The notes under the pieces were generated by a model. That model did not search any database. It was not told the origin of the DNA and was given only the letters and a program-made list of their open reading frames with translations. A DNA stretch of 64,000 bases. It comes from Ancylobacter vacuolatus. GTDB taxonomy: Bacteria > Pseudomonadota > Alphaproteobacteria > Rhizobiales > Xanthobacteraceae. Shown here in pieces: positions 8,952 through 18,921 of the stretch (positions within the stretch are counted from its first letter, which is position 1; the number at the start of each line of letters is the position of its first letter). The translations under genes and the position numbers were made by a program. The stretch lies in NCBI RefSeq assembly GCF_030813595.1, contig NZ_JAUSUH010000003.1:248001-312000 (forward strand), written 5' to 3'.

Positions 8952-10688
8952 TCAGCCATTGCCGGCGGGAGGCACCGGCGTTTCCAGCAGGGCGAAGGCG
9001 TTGACGTCGAACATGCCGAAATCGGTGATCTTCAGATGCGGAATGACCGGCAGCGGCAAAAACGCCACCTGCAAAAACGGCTCGGCCAGCACCACGCCCA
9101 GCGCCTTGGCCGCCGCGCGCAGCGGGATCAGTGCGTCGTGCACCTCCTCGAACGGCGTGTCCGCCATCAGCCCGGCGACGGGCAAAGCGAGCTCGGCCGT
9201 CACCTCCCCGCCATCGGCCACCGCGAAACCGCCGCGCAGCGCGATCAGCCGGTTCACCGCCAGCGCCATGTCGGCTTCATTGACGCCGACCACGGTGATG
9301 TTGTGGCTGTCATGGCCGACCGAGGAGGCGATGGCGCCGCGCTTCATGCCGAAGCCATGGACAAAGCCGCGGCCGATATTGCCGTTGCGCCCGTGCCGCT
9401 CGACGACGCAGACCTTCACCGCGTCCTTCTCAAGGTCCACCCGCTTCTCGCCGTCGATCACGGGAAGGTCGAGCCGCACGTCCTCGGTGATGATGCGGCC
9501 GGGCACCACGCCGATGACCCGGGTGGCACTCTCCGTGGCCGGGATGCGGAAATCCTCCGCCGTCACGGGCCGCGCCTTCACCGAATCCATGCCGACCGGG
9601 GCGACATGGCCGCGCGCGGCGAACAGTTCGGGCGTCACCAGCCGGCCGGCTGAGATGACCTGGCGCACCGAGCAGGCTTCCAGACTGTCCACCAGCACGA
9701 TGTCCGCCCGCCTTCCCGGCGCGATCAGGCCGCGATCGGTGAGGCCGAAGGCATTGGCCGCCGACCAGCTCGCCACCCGGTAGACATGGTGCAGCGGCGC
9801 GCCGTGGCGGATGGCCTCGGCGATCATGTAGTCGAGATGGCCTTCCTCGGCGATGTCGAGCGGGTTGCGGTCATCGGTGCAGAAGGCCAGAAACGCTGAC
9901 GTGTCGGCCGAGATCAGCGGGATCAGCGCGTGCAGGTCCTTCGACACCGAGCCCTCGCGGATGAGGACGGACATGCCCTTCATCAGCTTTTCCCGCGCCT
10001 CTTCCAGCGAGGTCGCCTCATGCTCGGTGCGGATGCCGGCGGCGATGTAGCCATTGAGGTCGCGCCCGCGCAGCAGCGGCGCGTGGCCGTCAATATGGCC
10101 GTCGGAGAACAGCGAGAGCTTGGCCAGGCACCCCTCATCGGCGAACAGCACGCCGGGGAAGTTCATGAATTCGGCGAGGCCGATGCCGGATTCGTGGCCG
10201 CGCAGAAGCGCGAGGTCGGGCGCGGCGAGTTCGGCGCCGGCGGTTTCGAAGCTGGTGGCCGGCACGCAGGAGGAGAGCTGCACGCGCAGATCCATGATCG
10301 TGTGCTCGGCGCAGCGCTGGAAATAGGCGATGCCCTCCGCGCCCAGCACATTGGCAATCTCGTGCGGGTCGCAGATCGCCGTGGTGACGCCGTGCGGCAG
10401 CACGCAGCGGTCGAATTCCAGCGGCGTGACCAGCGAGGATTCGACATGCAGATGCGTGTCGATGAAGCCCGGCACGGCGAACAGCCCGGACCCGTCGATC
10501 TCCCGCGCGCCGTCATAGTCGCCATAGGTGCCGACGATGCGCTCCCCCACCATGGCGATGTCGGTGCGGGTGATGGCGCCCGATATGACGTCCAGCAGCT
10601 GGACGCCCTTGATGACGAGGTCCGCCGGCGCGGTGCCCCGGCCGGCCTCGACAAAGCGGGCGATCGCGGCCGGGCTCTGTGTCGCCAT
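8952..10688 (-). CDS. ade: adenine deaminase
   Basis: Amidohydrolase of 578 residues converting adenine to hypoxanthine plus ammonia in purine salvage. It shows the metal-binding THLHVESS motif, [17 protein letters not shown], the AFCTDDRNP segment and the family-specific VGHDSHNI region near the C-terminus. The length matches the Ade family. The start is ATG 10688; the next gene upstream ends two bases away, so the two are probably co-transcribed. It adds to the nitrogen-scavenging flavour of this region. Confidence 0.93.
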   Translation of the reverse strand: MATQSPAAIARFVEAGRGTAPADLVIKGVQLLDVISGAITRTDIAMVGERIVGTYGDYDGAREIDGSGLFAVPGFIDTHLHVESSLVTPLEFDRCVLPHGVTTAICDPHEIANVLGAEGIAYFQRCAEHTIMDLRVQLSSCVPATSFETAGAELAAPDLALLRGHESGIGLAEFMNFPGVLFADEGCLAKLSLFSDGHIDGHAPLLRGRDLNGYIAAGIRTEHEATSLEEAREKLMKGMSVLIREGSVSKDLHALIPLISADTSAFLAFCTDDRNPLDIAEEGHLDYMIAEAIRHGAPLHHVYRVASWSAANAFGLTDRGLIAPGRRADIVLVDSLEACSVRQVISAGRLVTPELFAARGHVAPVGMDSVKARPVTAEDFRIPATESATRVIGVVPGRIITEDVRLDLPVIDGEKRVDLEKDAVKVCVVERHGRNGNIGRGFVHGFGMKRGAIASSVGHDSHNITVVGVNEADMALAVNRLIALRGGFAVADGGEVTAELALPVAGLMADTPFEEVHDALIPLRAAAKALGVVLAEPFLQVAFLPLPVIPHLKITDFGMFDVNAFALLETPVPPAGNG

Positions 10689-10690
10689 GG

Positions 10691-11650
<960 letters not shown>

Positions 11651-11772
11651 TCGTCTCTCCTCCGGGGGGCGATTCAAGGGGCGGAAGCGTCAGCCTGAGA
11701 GGCTGCGCCAAGCGGTGCGTCACGGTTGGCGCGCCCGGGCACCCTCCGCCCTGATGCTGCAGTGCGGGATCC

Positions 11773-12558
11773 TCAGAACCCGTCCTCGTCAAGCGAACCG
11801 ACCTCGATCAGTTCCACCTGTTCGCGCTGGCACACATGGCGCAGCTCGGGGGAGGATACGACGTCGGTGACGAAGGTGTCGACCTCCGACATCGAGCCAA
11901 TGCGCACCGGCGCCGTGCGCTCCAGCTTGGAACGGTCGGCGACCAGGATGATCTGGCGGGCATTGTCGATGATGGCGCGGGCGACCTGCACCTCGCGATA
12001 GTCGAAATCGAGCAGCGTGCCGTCCTCCTCGATCGCCGAGGCGCCGATGACGGCGTAGTCGACGCGGAACTGGCGCACGAAATCCACCGCCGCCGAGCCG
12101 ATCACCGCCCCGTCGGCATGGCGCACCGGGCCGCCGGCCATGATCAGTTCGATGCGGGGATGGCGGTAGAGCAGCGTCGCCACGTTGAGGTTGTTGGTGA
12201 TGACCAGCAGATCCTCATGGTCGGACAGGGCGCGGGCGACCTCTTCCGTGGTGGTGCCGATATTGATGAACAGCGAGGCGCGGTTCGGCACCATGCTGGC
12301 GGCGGCCTCGGCGATGGCGCGCTTGGCGCCCTGCGCCATGGCGCGGCGGGCCTCATAGGCGAGGTTCTCGACGCCGGAGGCGACGACGGCGCCGCCATGC
12401 ACGCGCGACATCAGCCGGCGCACGCACAGATCGTTGAGATCCTTGCGGATGGTCTGGGGCGAGACATCGAAACGGCCGGCGAGGTCCTCGACGCTCACAC
12501 GCCCCTGGGCGCGGGCGAGCCCGAGAATGTCCTGCTGGCGTGAGGAGATCGCGTTCAT
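11773..12558 (-). CDS. glpR: DeoR-family repressor, GlpR-like
   Basis: Regulator of 261 residues. The N-terminal HTH includes DLAGRFDVSPQTIRKDLNDL and the DeoR signature runs into RVHGGAV. The sugar-phosphate sensor domain has FINIGTTTEEVARAL and VITNNLNVA, close to E. coli GlpR, the glycerol-3-phosphate repressor. The ATG at 12558 is chosen because the protein then begins like GlpR (MNAISSRQQDIL). No glycerol genes are adjacent, so its targets are probably elsewhere or beyond the AKR/ade pair downstream. Confidence 0.82.
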   Translation of the reverse strand: MNAISSRQQDILGLARAQGRVSVEDLAGRFDVSPQTIRKDLNDLCVRRLMSRVHGGAVVASGVENLAYEARRAMAQGAKRAIAEAAASMVPNRASLFINIGTTTEEVARALSDHEDLLVITNNLNVATLLYRHPRIELIMAGGPVRHADGAVIGSAAVDFVRQFRVDYAVIGASAIEEDGTLLDFDYREVQVARAIIDNARQIILVADRSKLERTAPVRIGSMSEVDTFVTDVVSSPELRHVCQREQVELIEVGSLDEDGF

Positions 12559-12655
12559 GCGGCCAACGGCCTTTCTCCCGGCAATAGGGATCGTCTTCTG
12601 CGGACGATTCGTCGCGCATCCTGCACAAGGATACGGGGCGCGGCAAACGCCGGTT

Positions 12656-13783
12656 TTAGAGGCGCTGCAACATGAGCAGGCTGGCGAGCCCGCCGGCCGC
12701 CGCGATGGCGGAAAGGCCGAGCGCGCCGGTGGCCTCGCCCGCCAATTCGTGGAACTGGCGCACGGCCAGGATGGCGCCGGACGCGCCGATGGGGTGCCCG
12801 CGCGCCAGCGCCCCGCCACCGCGATTGATGCGGGCGGGGTCGAGGCCCGCGCGCCGGGCATTCATCATCGCCTGCCCGGCGGAGGCCTCCATCAGCTCGA
12901 CCACGGCAAGGCGCGCCCAGTCCAGCCCGGCCGCCCGGTCGCGCAAAGCATGGTCGATCGCCCCGGGCGGGTCGTCCGGCGCGGCGGCGAAGGAGCTGAT
13001 CTGAAACACCTCGCACACCGGGTGGCCGGCCTTCAGCCATGCTTCCGCCCATTCCCGCGACGCCACCAGCACCACGGCCGCCGCGTCCGCCTCCACCGCC
13101 ACGCCGGCCGCGTCCAGTTCGCTCTCGCCGTCGCGGTGGAGCACCGGCGCGCGGGCGCACAGGGCCGGGGTGAGGGCGCGGGTGAAGCTGTCAAAGGCGA
13201 GGCCCGCCACCGGCACGATTTCCGATTCCAGCCGCGCCCGCGCCGCCAGCGCCTTGGCGTGGCTCTCAATGGCGAAGGCCGCCTGTTCGCCCCGGCTGAG
13301 GCCGCGCGCCGCCTTGGCCAGAACCGCGATCATCTCCGGGTCGCGCGCCGGCCAGGGGGTGAAGGGCGGGCGGTCGTAAAACACCGGCGCCTCGCCCTTC
13401 ACCCTCGGCCGCACGGCGCGCAAGGGCGAGCGGCTGAAGCTCTCCACCCCGCCGGCGAGCACAAGCTGCGCCGCGCCCGATTCCACCATCCGCGTCGCCA
13501 GCTGAATGGCGTCCAGCCCGGAACAGCATTGCGTGTCCAGCGTCAGCGCCGGAACGGTCGGCGGCAGGTTGGCGGCCAGCGCGGCGAGGCGGGCGACATT
13601 GCCGCCGCCGGAGAGCGCATTGCCGAGGATGACGTGCTCGACCTCATCAGGTGCCACGCCCGCATCATCAAGGCAGGCGCGCAGCACCGGGGCGGCGAGG
13701 TCGTGCGCCTCCACCGCGCGAAAGGCGCCGCCGCGCGGGGCGACCGCCGTGCGGCGGGCGGCAATGACAAACGCCCGGTTCAT
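12656..13783 (-). CDS. thiolase-family acyltransferase linked to biotin uptake genes
   Basis: Thiolase-fold protein of 375 residues. The acyl-accepting Cys is in LDTQCCSGLDAIQLA (about residue 88) and the C-terminal catalytic His is in GGALARGHPIGASGA. The usual second Cys motif (CxGGG) near the end is replaced by IAAAGGLAS, which is odd for a degradative thiolase. The ATG overlaps the ligase stop (ATGA, 13780-13783). The order bioY-ligase-thiolase recalls B. subtilis yhfU-yhfT-yhfS, where the pair is also linked to BioY. The substrate is unknown; a role in handling a pimeloyl or other biotin-related acyl group is only a guess. Confidence 0.85.
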   Translation of the reverse strand: MNRAFVIAARRTAVAPRGGAFRAVEAHDLAAPVLRACLDDAGVAPDEVEHVILGNALSGGGNVARLAALAANLPPTVPALTLDTQCCSGLDAIQLATRMVESGAAQLVLAGGVESFSRSPLRAVRPRVKGEAPVFYDRPPFTPWPARDPEMIAVLAKAARGLSRGEQAAFAIESHAKALAARARLESEIVPVAGLAFDSFTRALTPALCARAPVLHRDGESELDAAGVAVEADAAAVVLVASREWAEAWLKAGHPVCEVFQISSFAAAPDDPPGAIDHALRDRAAGLDWARLAVVELMEASAGQAMMNARRAGLDPARINRGGGALARGHPIGASGAILAVRQFHELAGEATGALGLSAIAAAGGLASLLMLQRL

Positions 13784-15189
13784 CGCGCGAACCTGTCGCG
13801 GGCGATCGCTTCCAGCGCCCGCAGATCCGCCTTGCCGCCCGAGGTGCGCGGCCAGTCCTCCAGGCTGAGGAAGCGGCGCGGGATCTTCGCCGCCGGCAGC
13901 AGCCCCCGGCAGGCGGCGCGCAGGGCCGGCTCGTCCACCGCGCCGCGCAGCACGGCCACAAGCTCGACGCCGCGCAAAAAATCCGGCAGGCCGAAGACGG
14001 CGGCCTCCGCGATGCCGGGCAGGCTGGCGAGCACGGTTTCCACCTCCTCGGGATAGACGTTCAGCCCCGAGGTGACGAGCATGCGCTTCTCGCGCCCATG
14101 CAGATAGAGAAAGCCGGCCTCGTCCAGTCGCCCATGGTCGCCAATGGTGAGGAAGCCGCCCACGCGGCGGGTTTCCGGCGCGTCGCCGCAGGCATAGGCG
14201 TCGAACAGCATCGTGCTCGCCACCCAGATCGCCCCCGCCTCGCCGGCCGGCAGGTCCCGGCCCGCGCCATCGCGGATGCGCAGGGTGACGCCATAAGCGG
14301 GCCGGCCGACCGAGCCGGGCGGGACGTCCTCCCCCGGGCGGGCGATGGTGATGAAGCTGGTTTCCGAGGCGCCGTAGAATTCGGCGATGCCGGCGTTCGG
14401 GAACAGCGCCTGGGTGGCCGCGCGGGTCTCCGCCCGCCATTTGGCGCCTGAAATCATGAGGAGCCGCAGGGTCGGGAAGCTCTCGCCGGCCCCGGCCTCA
14501 ATGAGCATCTGCAGCTGGGTGGGGGTGGCATAGAGCGCGGTGACGCCGTGCCGGGCGATGAGGCGCAGCGCGCGGCGCGGGTGGAACTGGCGCATCATCA
14601 CCGCCCGCGCGCCGATGTGCAGCGCGTGGACGACGCCATAAAGATGCAGCGAGGCCGCCAGCCCGCCGGGCGCCAGCACCACGTCTTGTTCGCCGAGGCC
14701 GAATTCGACCTCGCTGGCGGCGAAGCTGTCGATCCAGGAGCGGTGGCTGCGCCGGTAGCCCTTGGGCAGGCCGGTGGAGCCGGAGGTGAAGCCGACATAG
14801 AACGGCGCGTCCGGCGCGGGCGGCGGCGGGAACGGGGCGGAGGCGGGCGTGGACAAGGCGGGTTCGGGCAGCGTTTCCAGCGTGATCGCCGGGGCGAGCG
14901 CGGCGTCGATGGCGGCGCGGTAGGGCGCGGGCCAGCCGGGATCATAGACGAGCGCCTGCCGGCCGCTGATGGCGCAGGCGAGGAAGGCTTCCACCAGCTC
15001 CGGCCCATTGCCCATGGCGAGCGCCACGCCCTGCCCCGGCGCGGTGTTTTCCGCCAGATGCGCCGCGACGGCACTGACGCGGGCCGCGAGGGCGGCGCGG
15101 CTCACCACCTCCTCGTCGCAGACCAGCGCGGCGCGGGTGGACGCGGCCGCCGCCAAAGCGGGAAGATCGGCGCCGATGGTCGCGGTCAT
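13780..15189 (-). CDS. AMP-forming acyl-CoA synthetase linked to biotin uptake genes
   Basis: Adenylate-forming ligase of 469 residues, short for the family. The P-loop is FTSGSTGLPKGYRR, the adenine motif is EFYGASET, the hinge is GDHGRLDEAGFLYLHGREKRM and the C-terminal Lys is in TSGGKADLR. It lies four bases after bioY and overlaps the thiolase gene, so bioY, ligase and thiolase are one transcription unit. It resembles B. subtilis YhfT by context. Possible substrates are pimelate or another short acid; the sequence does not decide. Confidence 0.86.
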   Translation of the reverse strand: MTATIGADLPALAAAASTRAALVCDEEVVSRAALAARVSAVAAHLAENTAPGQGVALAMGNGPELVEAFLACAISGRQALVYDPGWPAPYRAAIDAALAPAITLETLPEPALSTPASAPFPPPPAPDAPFYVGFTSGSTGLPKGYRRSHRSWIDSFAASEVEFGLGEQDVVLAPGGLAASLHLYGVVHALHIGARAVMMRQFHPRRALRLIARHGVTALYATPTQLQMLIEAGAGESFPTLRLLMISGAKWRAETRAATQALFPNAGIAEFYGASETSFITIARPGEDVPPGSVGRPAYGVTLRIRDGAGRDLPAGEAGAIWVASTMLFDAYACGDAPETRRVGGFLTIGDHGRLDEAGFLYLHGREKRMLVTSGLNVYPEEVETVLASLPGIAEAAVFGLPDFLRGVELVAVLRGAVDEPALRAACRGLLPAAKIPRRFLSLEDWPRTSGGKADLRALEAIARDRFAR

Positions 15190-15193
15190 CGCC

Positions 15194-15751
15194 TCAGGCG
15201 TTGCGCGAGAGCAGCGCTTCCGGCATGCCGCGCGCCACGGTCTGCGCGATCAGCGCCACCAGCACCGCCTTGATGGCGTCGCCGGGAATGAAGATCAGGC
15301 AGGCCTTGGTGGCATCCATCACCGACAGCCCGCCGACCAGCGCCATGCCGGCAATGCCGAAGGCATACATCACCACGACGCCGCCAAACACGGCGGCAAG
15401 GAGCGCGGCCGGGAAGACCGGCGCCTTGCGCAGCGCCTGCATGATCCAGCCGGACACAAAGGCGACCGCGATCCAGCCGAAAAAGAAGCCGACGGAAGGG
15501 GAAAAGAACACGCCGAGCCCGCCGCGCCCGCCGGCCAGCAGCGGCGCGCCGAGCGCGACCACGAACAGCAGCAGCACCATGGCCAGCGCCCCGCGCCAGG
15601 CACCGAGCATCACCCCGGCCAGCATCGCGCCCATGCTCTGGGCGGTGATCGGCACGCCGGCGGCGAAGGGCAGGTCGAAGCGCGGCAGCAGGCCGAGCAC
15701 GGCGAAGATGGCGGCGTAGAGCGCGACCTGAACGAGCGTGCGGTCTTTCAT
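15194..15751 (-). CDS. bioY: biotin ECF transporter S component
   Basis: Integral membrane biotin-binding protein of 185 residues with about six hydrophobic helices. BioY hallmarks are PITAQSMGAMLAGVMLG after the first helix and GDAIKAVLVALIA near the end. The ATG at 15751 overlaps the bioN stop (ATGA, 15748-15751). It takes up biotin with the BioM ATPase and BioN coupling protein. No biotin synthesis gene is in the window. Confidence 0.93.
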   Translation of the reverse strand: MKDRTLVQVALYAAIFAVLGLLPRFDLPFAAGVPITAQSMGAMLAGVMLGAWRGALAMVLLLFVVALGAPLLAGGRGGLGVFFSPSVGFFFGWIAVAFVSGWIMQALRKAPVFPAALLAAVFGGVVVMYAFGIAGMALVGGLSVMDATKACLIFIPGDAIKAVLVALIAQTVARGMPEALLSRNA

Positions 15752-16359
15752 CGGCGGGTTCCTCGCGGCGCGCCGCCACGCGCGGCCAGCGCCTCGGCGG
15801 TGTGGTGGGACAGTCTCAGCGTCTGGATACAGAAAGGCGCGAGCAGGCGCCAGCCGCCGCGCTTGCCGGTGCGGGCGCGCCAGGACTCGTTCAGCGCCTC
15901 CCACAGCGCGAACAGCAGCGGGATCAGCCGGATCATCAGCGCCACGGCAAGCGCCACCGCGCGCGGCGACCCGCCGAACCAGCCGAGCGGGGCGAGCAGC
16001 GGCTCGACCGCGTCCATCATCGCGTCCATGCGGGTGGTCATGGTCACCGCATTGGCCAGCAGCACCATGGCGAGGATGCGGGCCAGCACGACGAGGCCGG
16101 CGGTCACGTCGCCGTTCCACCAATGGAAGGCGAGCAGGATGAGAAAGAGCGGCCAGAGCGGGCGCAGCAGCGCGATCTGCGCCACCGCCGCCCGGCCCAG
16201 CGAGACATAGAGCGCCAGCACCGCAACGAGCAGGCCAGCCATGAGGGGCAGGCTGTCGAGCGGCGCGGCGATGAGGCTGACCAGCGCCAGCGCCAGCAGC
16301 TTCCAGCCGGCGGGCACGCCATGCAGCCAGGTGCGCTGGGCGAGATAGAGCGAGATCAT
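15748..16359 (-). CDS. bioN: biotin ECF transporter T component
   Basis: EcfT-family transmembrane coupling protein of 203 residues linking BioY to the ATPase. Several helices precede a cytoplasmic coupling region with basic NESWRARTGKR and the C-terminal signature AEALAARGGAP, matching the A-R-G motif of the family. It is collinear with bioM (103-base gap) and overlaps bioY. Confidence 0.9.
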   Translation of the reverse strand: MISLYLAQRTWLHGVPAGWKLLALALVSLIAAPLDSLPLMAGLLVAVLALYVSLGRAAVAQIALLRPLWPLFLILLAFHWWNGDVTAGLVVLARILAMVLLANAVTMTTRMDAMMDAVEPLLAPLGWFGGSPRAVALAVALMIRLIPLLFALWEALNESWRARTGKRGGWRLLAPFCIQTLRLSHHTAEALAARGGAPRGTRR

Positions 16360-16462
16360 GTCAGCCCCTCACGCCTCCCGGCCCAGCGCCACGGAAGGCG
16401 GGCGCCCCCTCGTGTCCCGGCCCCGCGCCTCTGGCCCGGGACACGGGGGTGGTGCGGCGCGC

Positions 16463-17197
16463 TCATGCCAGCGCCTCGGCGAAGGCGCGGTAGGCGGGGA
16501 TGATCTCGGCGGGGGGGCCGTCGCCGCGCACCTGCCCCTCATGCAGCCAGATCACCCGGTCGAAGTCGGTGAAGGCGTCGAGCTCATGGGCGACGAGGAT
16601 CACCTGTTGCTCCAGCCCTGCGACCAATGTTTCCAGACGCCGGCGGGTCGGCAAATCGAGGCTGGAAAACGGCTCGTCGAGAATGAGCACCGCGGGCGCC
16701 ATCACCAGCACGGCGATGATGCAGAGGAACTGCTTTTCCCCTTCCGAAAGCGCGTGCACCGGCCGCTCGGCCCAGTGCGCGCGCTCGAAGCGGGCGAGTG
16801 CCGGCACCGCCTCCTTTGCCGCCTGCCGGCGCGGCAGTCCCGCCTGTTCGAGGCTGAAGGCGATCTCCTCCGCCACGGTGGGGAAGATGATCTGATGGTC
16901 GGGGTTCTGGAAGATGAAGCCGACCTTGCGCGGCAGCTCGCCCGCCTGCGTCGCCGCATCGAGGCCATGCACGGTGACGCGGCCCTTCTCAGCGGCCAGC
17001 AGGCCGTTGAGAAGGCGCACCAGCGAACTCTTGCCCGAGCCATTGGTGCCGATCAGCCCGACCCGGCGCTCGGTAATATCAAGCGAGACATTATCCAGCA
17101 CCACCCGGCCGCCGCGCGTGAGGGTGACGTTCTCAAGGCGGATCAGCGGGGCATGCGGCACGGGCGGCGTTCCGGGGCGGAGAAAGGGGCGAGGCAC
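16463..17197 (-). CDS. bioM: biotin ECF transporter ATP-binding component
   Basis: ABC ATPase of up to 244 residues, first gene of the bioMNY-ligase-thiolase unit. Walker A is GTNGSGKSS, the Q-loop is FIFQNPDHQ, the signature is LSEGEKQFLC and Walker B is VLILDEPFSSLD, a pattern typical of EcfA/CbiO. The start is uncertain: a GTG at 17197 and another at 17161 (giving MPHAPLIRL) are both without a clear ribosome site. A 13-base tandem repeat lies just upstream. Confidence 0.9.
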   Translation of the reverse strand: MPRPFLRPGTPPVPHAPLIRLENVTLTRGGRVVLDNVSLDITERRVGLIGTNGSGKSSLVRLLNGLLAAEKGRVTVHGLDAATQAGELPRKVGFIFQNPDHQIIFPTVAEEIAFSLEQAGLPRRQAAKEAVPALARFERAHWAERPVHALSEGEKQFLCIIAVLVMAPAVLILDEPFSSLDLPTRRRLETLVAGLEQQVILVAHELDAFTDFDRVIWLHEGQVRGDGPPAEIIPAYRAFAEALA

Positions 17198-17205
17198 AGG
17201 GCGGT

Positions 17206-17257
17206 GGCGAAGATCGACGGCGAAGATCAGCGGCGAAGATCAGCGGCGAAGATCAGC
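17206..17257 (-). repeat. 13-base tandem repeat, four copies, upstream of bioM
   Basis: Four head-to-tail copies of GGCGAAGATCAGC (the first ends in GAC) occupy the short gap between the TetR gene and bioM, where the bioM promoter or leader must lie. Copy number could change by slippage. No biotin-regulator palindrome was recognised here. Confidence 0.9.
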
Positions 17258-17316
17258 GACTTGCCGCTTATAGCGTCGCGACGGGGCGGCTGTCGAGAGG
17301 GTGCCTCACGCGCGCC

Positions 17317-17922
17317 TCACGCCCCTTCCGCGCGAGTCCCGCCCCGGAGCAGCGCCAGGGCGAATTTGCGCAGGCGCGCGAAGGCCGCCGGCCCGTCGCC
17401 AGCCCGCGCCCGGATCACCGCGCCCTCATAGGTGTCGATGATATGGGCCGCCATCTCCACGGGATCGAGCGCCGGATCGACCTCGCCGGCGTTCTGAGCC
17501 TCGGCTATGAGCGCGGCGAGATCCTGCTCCCAGCTGGCGAAGACCGCCGCCAGCTGGTCGCGCAGCCCGTCATCCAGCGCCGGGGCAGCCTGGGCGAGCA
17601 CGCCATAGAGACAGCCCGCCACATCCGCCTCCGCCATCGAATCACGCTCCACCTGCTCCAGATGCCGCACGATCCGCGTGAGCGGGCTCAGGCTGGCATC
17701 GGCGAACAGCTCCTGCCGCTGCCGGCGATACTGGCCGGCATAAGACGCGAGCACCGCGCCGGCAAAATCCTGCTTGCTGGCGAAGAAATGGTAGAAGGAG
17801 CCCTTGGGCACCGCCACCGACGCCAGAAGCGGGCCGATGCCGGTGCCGTCATAGCCCTGCTCCAGCATCGCCTTTCTGCCGGCAGCGACGATCCTGTCGC
17901 GTGTGGATGGCTTTTCCGTCAT
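17317..17922 (-). CDS. TetR-family regulator
   Basis: Repressor of 201 residues. The N-terminal HTH (about 8-55) carries GPLLASVAVPKGSFYHFFASKQDF, close to the AcuR/NemR branch; the rest is the ligand domain. It is divergent from the EamA transporter gene, and a TAGAC-N5-GTCTA palindrome three bases before its start codon is a likely operator for both genes. The effector is unknown. Confidence 0.9.
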   Translation of the reverse strand: MTEKPSTRDRIVAAGRKAMLEQGYDGTGIGPLLASVAVPKGSFYHFFASKQDFAGAVLASYAGQYRRQRQELFADASLSPLTRIVRHLEQVERDSMAEADVAGCLYGVLAQAAPALDDGLRDQLAAVFASWEQDLAALIAEAQNAGEVDPALDPVEMAAHIIDTYEGAVIRARAGDGPAAFARLRKFALALLRGGTRAEGA

Positions 17923-17924
17923 AC

Positions 17925-17939
17925 TAGACGACCGGTCTA
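17925..17939. promoter_or_regulatory. probable TetR operator
   Basis: TAGACGACCGGTCTA has perfect five-base arms around five bases. It sits between the divergent TetR and EamA genes and resembles known sites of NemR/AcuR-type TetR proteins. Inferred, not tested. Confidence 0.65.
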
Positions 17940-17982
17940 CTGTTCCCTATCATGCGTCGGATCGGAACACACAGAGGCCCTC

Positions 17983-18879
17983 ATGTCCATCACGTCCCGT
18001 GCCTTGCTGACACCCCGCGCGGCCGGCCTTGCCGTGGTGCTGTTCTCCACCCTGCTGTGGAGCCTTGTCGGCCTGTTCGTGCGGATGGCCGATCTCGATG
18101 CGTGGACCATCATCCTCTGGCGCTCGGTGTTCGCGGTGCTGGCGCTCGCGCCGTTCTGGCTGCTGGCCACCGCCGACAAGGCGCAGGCGTTGCGGGCCGG
18201 CGCCTCCCGCGCCAGCCTGTTCGCCATCGGCCTCGCCGTGGTCGGCAACATCTCCTATATCGGCGCGCTGCAGCTGACCTCGGTCGCCACGGTCATGACG
18301 ATCTACGCCACGCTGCCCTTCGTCACCGCCCTGCTCGGCCTGGTAGCGCTGCGCGAGAAGCTGAGCCGGCGCTTCGGCGCGGCGGCGCTGGTGGCGGCGG
18401 TGGGCATCACCATCACCGCCGGCGCCGCGGTGTCGGTCGGCGATAGCGCCGGCATCCTGGTCGCGGCGCTGATGACGCTGAGCTGGGGCGGGCTGCTGGT
18501 GCAGGCCAAGCGCTACCCAAAGATCGACCTGACGCTGATCAGCCTCGTCTCCGCCGTGATCGCGGCCGGGATCGCGCTGCCGCTGGCGTCGCCCGGCCTG
18601 CCCTCGGCCACTGCGCTGTTCGTGTGCGCGCTGCTCGGCGTGCTCACCTCCGGCCTCGCCAATGTGCTGACCCTGATGGGCGGGCGGCAGATACGCTCCG
18701 GCGAGACCGGCCTGCTGCTGCTGCTCGACGTGGCGCTCTCCCCGCTCTGGGTGTGGCTGGCCTATGATGAGCGGGTCGGCCCGCCGGCGCTGTTCGGCGG
18801 CGCGCTGGTGGTGATCGCCGTCGCCGGCTACCTGTTCACCGATGCACGGCGCCGGGCGGTGCCCTGCCCGGCGCCGTGA
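17983..18879 (+). CDS. EamA/DMT-family membrane transporter
   Basis: Predicted exporter or permease of 298 residues with about ten membrane helices in two EamA repeats, the second starting near residue 150 (AGILVAALMTLSWGGLLVQA). The ATG at 17983 follows AGAGG. It is divergent from the TetR gene, which probably controls it. The cargo is unknown; metabolite or drug efflux is usual for such pairs. Confidence 0.88.
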   Translation: MSITSRALLTPRAAGLAVVLFSTLLWSLVGLFVRMADLDAWTIILWRSVFAVLALAPFWLLATADKAQALRAGASRASLFAIGLAVVGNISYIGALQLTSVATVMTIYATLPFVTALLGLVALREKLSRRFGAAALVAAVGITITAGAAVSVGDSAGILVAALMTLSWGGLLVQAKRYPKIDLTLISLVSAVIAAGIALPLASPGLPSATALFVCALLGVLTSGLANVLTLMGGRQIRSGETGLLLLLDVALSPLWVWLAYDERVGPPALFGGALVVIAVAGYLFTDARRRAVPCPAP

Positions 18880-18921
18880 GCGCGAACCGCCGCTCACCTT
18901 TCGTGCCGGCCCTGTCGGGGA

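Noticed and set aside
11691-11705. CAGCCTGAGAGGCTG hairpin between glpR-like and aldo/keto reductase genes
   Set aside because: Stem is good but there is no T-run on either strand and no regulator context; kept out of the features.
17258-17280. CGCTTATAGCG as a BioR-type site before bioM
   Set aside because: It shares only a short core with TTATCTATAA-like sites and is not properly palindromic.
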